Shown: one piece after another, positions 60,395 through 64,000 of the stretch | How the letters are laid out: the number at the start of each line of letters is the position of its first letter | Numbering within the stretch: the stretch's first letter is position 1 | Origin: Pseudomethylobacillus aquaticus | GTDB taxonomy: Bacteria; Pseudomonadota; Gammaproteobacteria; Burkholderiales; Methylophilaceae | Reading direction: 5' to 3' | Length of the DNA stretch: 64,000 nt | Assembly: GCF_003730115.1 (NCBI RefSeq) | Contig: NZ_RJVP01000006.1 | Span: forward strand, 89,743 to 153,742 | Translations under genes and position numbers: made by a program | The notes under the pieces: generated by a model | The model's database searches: none | Seen by the model: the letters and a program-made list of their open reading frames with translations, nothing else | What the model was told of the DNA's origin: nothing

Positions 60395-63262
60395 CTAATC
60401 GAAATTGGGGTCGTATCCCCAGTCCAGCTGAGCTTCAATAAAATCCCGATACTCAGTCCGTACTTGTCTTGGTGTTCTTCTGATATAACGTTCTGCCAAA
60501 TGGCGTTTTTTCTTATCTGCTGACAATTTTGATTCTTTCAAAGCCATCAAATAGTCAACAACCTGTTCCTTGGTCGGCCTGTCAATCGTCGTTGAATTAC
60601 CTTTTTTCTTGCTGGCTCCACTTTCAAGCTCATTTTTCAGCACGAACTTGCCAGGGAGATTGGTCCAGATAACGCTATCAATACCTTTGGAGTTAGCCCA
60701 GATTGCCAAATGAGGAATGGCCGATGGAGATGGTTGGCCTTTGATCCAAACACCGACGGTTTCAGAGATTTTATGCGTTGGAATTTTCTCCCTCAGCGCA
60801 ATATCTCTAATCGCCTGACTTAGATCCCTGGAAGTCATTAACCCCCATAGCGCCGGAACAGGCCGTGCATCATGCTTGAGCACCAGTGTGACTCTTCCGT
60901 CCATTGACTGCCTTGCAAATTCAACAGGAACCATAGGGCCATCAGAATACCAGCGTCCTGTAGTCGGAAGGGAGCCTGGGTCCCAGACCAAGGAGCCCCA
61001 CGCCAGGCAAACTATCCTTTGCGTGGTCCAAACAACGTGACCATCCTCGTTCAAGATGCTGAGCTGGCCATCATCAGACAAATGCAAAGACTGACCGTCA
61101 CAGGTTCCGCTTACCCAGACACTTCTCTCGTCATTACCAATGAATTGAAGATTTCCATTGCTGAATGAAAACTTGGTCCCAGTCAAGCTTGATTGATTGT
61201 TTTGAGCTAGTTGCACTTCACGATTCGAGTAACCCGCGTGATTTCCAATTTTTGCCTTGTGATCGTCTTTACATACATAAAACGAGAACATGTGATTGGA
61301 TGAAAGGAGGTAATTTGAATTAGACAGCGTCTGCCCTGCATACAGCGTATTACTGACTGATTGCCAGATACGACGGCCCGCCTCATATATTTCGATATAA
61401 CCCGCATCGGTAACGGCGATGGAATCCTCTGACCATTTATCAGCATCAGACATTGTTGGCTTTTTTTCCATTGTTCCAGTGGTCGACCAAAAAATGTCTT
61501 TATCGCGTATCAGGCTGTATCCCGAACTTGTCGACATTAGATATGGACTATGGTTACCCGGTAAACTCAAACCGGTGTTGTACAAAACACGCTTGGAGAT
61601 GGTATCCACCAAAGACAGTGCGTAGGCTTCAGACCTTAATAAGAACTGCTTGTTGGGTGAGATTAGGTAAGCGCCTTTAAGCTCTAATGCAAAGTCATAT
61701 TTACCGCGCCTTGAACATGGCGTTTTCCAAACGACTTTCTGGTCATAGACAAGTGCCAATGTACCGTCATTGATCACTTCCAGCCGGTCTGGTTGAACCT
61801 CGTCAGGATCACCACCTGGCTTGCTACTGGACCTATAAATTTTGCCAGAGCTAAATATACTCAAACCCCCTTGAATGCCAATACTGAAAATCCCCTCTGC
61901 CACAAAGGCACAGAAATCCTGTACAAGCATTTTGTCGTTATCTAAATTACGGTTCCCCCTAATATTGGTTGAAAACAAAACAAGGCCATCTTTGGTCCTG
62001 TAAAGGATCCATTCGTAATTTTTATATTCAAAACAATACTCGCCGTTCGGAGAATAAAGGGCTTCCCCTATCGCCAACTTTTCCCCATCTGAAATGGAGT
62101 GTCTAGGCTTGACAAGCACAAAATCGCGAGCGTAGGGTGCAGCGCGATTGACGATCAACATTCCTGAGTCCTGCAATATTAAAAATTGATTACTCCAGTT
62201 TTCCTTGGGACCAGGAAAGTCAGTTGATTCATTTTCTTCTTCAAGTGCTGCCTTGACGACAACGTTTTGAACAACAAGTGTATCTGCTAGAGAGACTGGA
62301 TGTATGGGCTTTGGAAACCGATAAAGAACAGTGCCATCTTCCGCTCGCCGTAGAATGTATCCATCCCGCCGCTGGAATTCGCCCTTAGAAAAGATAGTTT
62401 CAAAATTGACTAATTCGTAGTACCCATTGCTGGAAAGAATTCTGTCGCGGCCACCTAGTTTAAAAAACTCGCTAGGAAAAAGATCGTCGTCAGCCTTGTT
62501 AGCAACATGATCCGGGTGCTGAATGAAATTTTTATCTGATGACCAAACCACGTTTCTGTTCTGGTCAAAAATCAGCACAAAACCGTACTCTGAAACCTCT
62601 ACATAGGCGCCAGGCACTGTATTGTTGCTTTGATGCAAAGTGCGAAACTGCTTGTTCTCCACCAAGCCTACTTTTAGTTTCCCATCAACAAATTTCAATA
62701 ACAGCGTGTTGTTACTGCTTGTATCAACTTTACGCGTCCTGATCTCAGCAGGGATCGAGTCATTGTGAATTGAGATGCCTACCTGAGATACCGTCAAACT
62801 GATTTTTCCTGACGGGGAATTCAGTTTACTGTACACACCCATCTCATCGTTTTCATACAGTGTGTGGAATTCCTTAGGCTTAGCGCTAGACCATATAGGC
62901 TTATCCCTGAATTTTGAAACGATTTTCAATGTTCCAATATCATCAAAGTAAATCTCGTCGCCATCGATGCCATCGTCATAGTAATGAATCCCATCAAAGA
63001 GCTGATGAAACCCCCGCCATACCGTCTTGTCGCTACTAGTTTGCAGCAGGATGATGGAGCTTTTAAAGATCAGCTTGGATGCTTTGGTTCCAAATGTGCC
63101 TGTTGAGAAGATTGGCTTCATATTCAGCACGTCATATACGATGACATCGCCAAACTCATCAAACAACAACTCGAATCTGCCATTTGCATTTTTCAACCTG
63201 TCACCACGGTGCATGGTGATATTACCAACACGCCCGTGTTTATCCGTTTCATAATTATGCAA
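60395..63262 (-). CDS. Large B-lectin-like repeat protein with C-terminal ChaC/GGCT-like domain
   Basis: About 955 residues. Repeated segments resemble bulb-type (B-lectin) beta-prism units, for example GDRLKNANGRFELLFDEFGD, GFVLIFDQNRNVVWSSD, AGYIEIYEAGRRIWQS and GQLSILNEDGHVVWTT, spread over about residues 15-748. From about 749 the protein changes: CLAWGSLVWDPG (752-763), RVTLVLKHDARPVPALWGLM, and ALREKIP (Glu825) resemble the YGSLIWNPG loop and catalytic Glu of ChaC/GGCT cyclotransferases. TTG 63262 has GGGGAG 6 bases upstream; GTG 63286 is an alternative. No signal peptide is seen. The gene is more AT-rich than its neighbours, suggesting transfer. Confidence 0.7.
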   Translation of the reverse strand: MHNYETDKHGRVGNITMHRGDRLKNANGRFELLFDEFGDVIVYDVLNMKPIFSTGTFGTKASKLIFKSSIILLQTSSDKTVWRGFHQLFDGIHYYDDGIDGDEIYFDDIGTLKIVSKFRDKPIWSSAKPKEFHTLYENDEMGVYSKLNSPSGKISLTVSQVGISIHNDSIPAEIRTRKVDTSSNNTLLLKFVDGKLKVGLVENKQFRTLHQSNNTVPGAYVEVSEYGFVLIFDQNRNVVWSSDKNFIQHPDHVANKADDDLFPSEFFKLGGRDRILSSNGYYELVNFETIFSKGEFQRRDGYILRRAEDGTVLYRFPKPIHPVSLADTLVVQNVVVKAALEEENESTDFPGPKENWSNQFLILQDSGMLIVNRAAPYARDFVLVKPRHSISDGEKLAIGEALYSPNGEYCFEYKNYEWILYRTKDGLVLFSTNIRGNRNLDNDKMLVQDFCAFVAEGIFSIGIQGGLSIFSSGKIYRSSSKPGGDPDEVQPDRLEVINDGTLALVYDQKVVWKTPCSRRGKYDFALELKGAYLISPNKQFLLRSEAYALSLVDTISKRVLYNTGLSLPGNHSPYLMSTSSGYSLIRDKDIFWSTTGTMEKKPTMSDADKWSEDSIAVTDAGYIEIYEAGRRIWQSVSNTLYAGQTLSNSNYLLSSNHMFSFYVCKDDHKAKIGNHAGYSNREVQLAQNNQSSLTGTKFSFSNGNLQFIGNDERSVWVSGTCDGQSLHLSDDGQLSILNEDGHVVWTTQRIVCLAWGSLVWDPGSLPTTGRWYSDGPMVPVEFARQSMDGRVTLVLKHDARPVPALWGLMTSRDLSQAIRDIALREKIPTHKISETVGVWIKGQPSPSAIPHLAIWANSKGIDSVIWTNLPGKFVLKNELESGASKKKGNSTTIDRPTKEQVVDYLMALKESKLSADKKKRHLAERYIRRTPRQVRTEYRDFIEAQLDWGYDPNFD

Positions 63263-63320
63263 AATAATCTCCCCAATCAGACACACCCATCAACTTACCC
63301 TGGACCACATGACGCCAGCG

Positions 63321-64000
63321 TTAAGACACGGCAAATGGGTCAGCGATGATGTTGTTAAAATCGAATTCCCTGAACGTCACCCCTGTCAATTCCACCACCA
63401 AGTCAGTGCCGTTGGTGTCTAGCCTGTTGTTGTCATTGGCATCGAAGAACAGATACCCAACATCCGTGTCGTCATCACTAATGAAGTAGTAACGAACTTG
63501 GTTAAATTGAGAGAAAACATCATTCGCAACAAAAGCATAGTCGTCAAAATCAAATTCTATGAATTCACCACCGGGAGAAGTAGCATCGTCTTCAAAGTAG
63601 TTGTTCGCTGTCCCCGCCACCGAGCCGAAGCTGATGAAGTCACTCGTAGCAAAGTCAGTGATGGTATCGGCATTGGGGCCTGGGCCTGTATCGTTGGTGT
63701 AGAGACTATCCATACCCACGTAGCGGAACGTGTCGGTGCCTATGCCACCACTCAGGGTATCTGCACCAGCACCACCGGTCAGCACGTCGGCACCATTCCC
63801 ACCGCTGAGCACGTCATTACCCGCCCCGCCACTTAGGGTGTCGTTGTTATCACCACCGAACAGCAAGTCGTTGCCGCCGCCCGTCGTCAGGGTGTCAGCG
63901 CCATCAAAGCCATACAGGATCTGCGGGATGGTAGCACTCAAGCTCGTGCTGCCAAGGCTATTCGCGTCCTCGGTGCCCCGCACCAACTGGGCAATCAGGG
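63321..64000 (-). CDS. RTX calcium-binding protein, C-terminal part
   Basis: The frame is open to the right edge, so the N-terminal part lies outside the window. It shows glycine-rich nonapeptide repeats ([28 protein letters not shown]... as GGxGxDxLx units) and then a [17 protein letters not shown] / [15 protein letters not shown] region. The C-terminus, ending [12 protein letters not shown], is typical of type I secreted proteins. The T1SS operon nearby on the same strand is the likely exporter. [16 protein letters not shown] lead-in is visible at the edge. Confidence 0.88.
   Translation of the reverse strand, partial: LIAQLVRGTEDANSLGSTSLSATIPQILYGFDGADTLTTGGGNDLLFGGDNNDTLSGGAGNDVLSGGNGADVLTGGAGADTLSGGIGTDTFRYVGMDSLYTNDTGPGPNADTITDFATSDFISFGSVAGTANNYFEDDATSPGGEFIEFDFDDYAFVANDVFSQFNQVRYYFISDDDTDVGYLFFDANDNNRLDTNGTDLVVELTGVTFREFDFNNIIADPFAVS

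Noticed and set aside
1..64000. tRNA, rRNA or known riboswitches
   Set aside because: No cloverleaf, rRNA-like stretch or recognised riboswitch core was found by eye in the intergenic regions; covariance-model searches were not possible.

Overview
The window looks like chromosomal DNA of a methylotrophic betaproteobacterium, most likely family Methylophilaceae (Methylobacillus/Methylovorus type). The basis is co-location of ribulose-monophosphate genes (hps, phi, tal) with a nearly complete methanopterin/methylofuran C1-oxidation gene set (fae paralog, mtdB, mch, fhcBADC, mptG, orf5, orf7, orf17, mfnD/E/F-like genes), in moderately GC-rich DNA with dense, overlapping genes. No rRNA, tRNA or CRISPR was seen.

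Layout. 1-3.9 kb (+): 3' end of wecE, then a glycosyltransferase, a TadE-like pseudopilin with an EF-hand loop, and cpaB. 3.97-17.06 kb (-): one tightly overlapping run with the secretin rcpA/cpaC, a TPR protein, tadZ, tadA, tadB and tadC. It continues into a DUF192 gene and two ABC-2 exporters (ATPase + permease each) that flank a secreted alpha/beta-hydrolase-like protein lacking its nucleophile. Similar 16-bp palindromes, in pairs 22 bp apart, lie upstream of both tad transcription units. 17.5-22.9 kb (-): thyA, thrC, hom and alaA. hom and thrC are separated by a 360-bp unit carrying a GIY-YIG gene between near-perfect inverted repeats, and a very large hairpin lies between alaA and hom.

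23.0-28.8 kb: a translationally coupled operon mfnD-mfnF-pabB-mfnE-pcd (-), apparently for methylofuran and pABA/methanopterin supply, divergent from a HisA-like gene with which it overlaps at the start codons. 28.8-32.2 kb (-): tal, hps, phi and an N-terminally extended Fae paralog. A strong terminator lies between hps and phi, and hps has its own promoter. 32.5-38.9 kb: a small membrane protein (+), then mptG-mtdB-orf17-mch-orf7-orf5 (-). 39.3-47.5 kb (+): a glycine-zipper protein, then fhcB-fhcA-(16-codon ORF)-fhcD-fhcC, a membrane alpha/beta hydrolase-like protein and a GT21-like glycosyltransferase. Formaldehyde can thus be condensed with H4MPT (Fae), oxidised by MtdB/Mch/Fhc to formate, or assimilated via Hps/Phi/Tal.

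47.7-52.4 kb (+): a membrane c-type monoheme protein, an OmpA-like lipoprotein, trhO and a TPR/SPINDLY O-GlcNAc-transferase-like protein. 52.5-59.8 kb (-): a type I secretion locus with two different PrtD-type ABC half-transporters, an HlyD adaptor and a TolC protein with a long repetitive C-terminal tail. 59.8-60.4 kb is packed with dispersed palindromic repeats. 60.4-63.3 kb (-) is an AT-richer gene for a large protein of B-lectin-like repeats ending in a ChaC/GGCT-like domain. The window ends inside an RTX protein, a plausible type I substrate.

Most surprising items: the lectin-GGCT-like fusion, the repeat-bounded GIY-YIG unit, the paired palindromes at the tad locus, and the ABC/dead-hydrolase module transcribed behind the tad genes.
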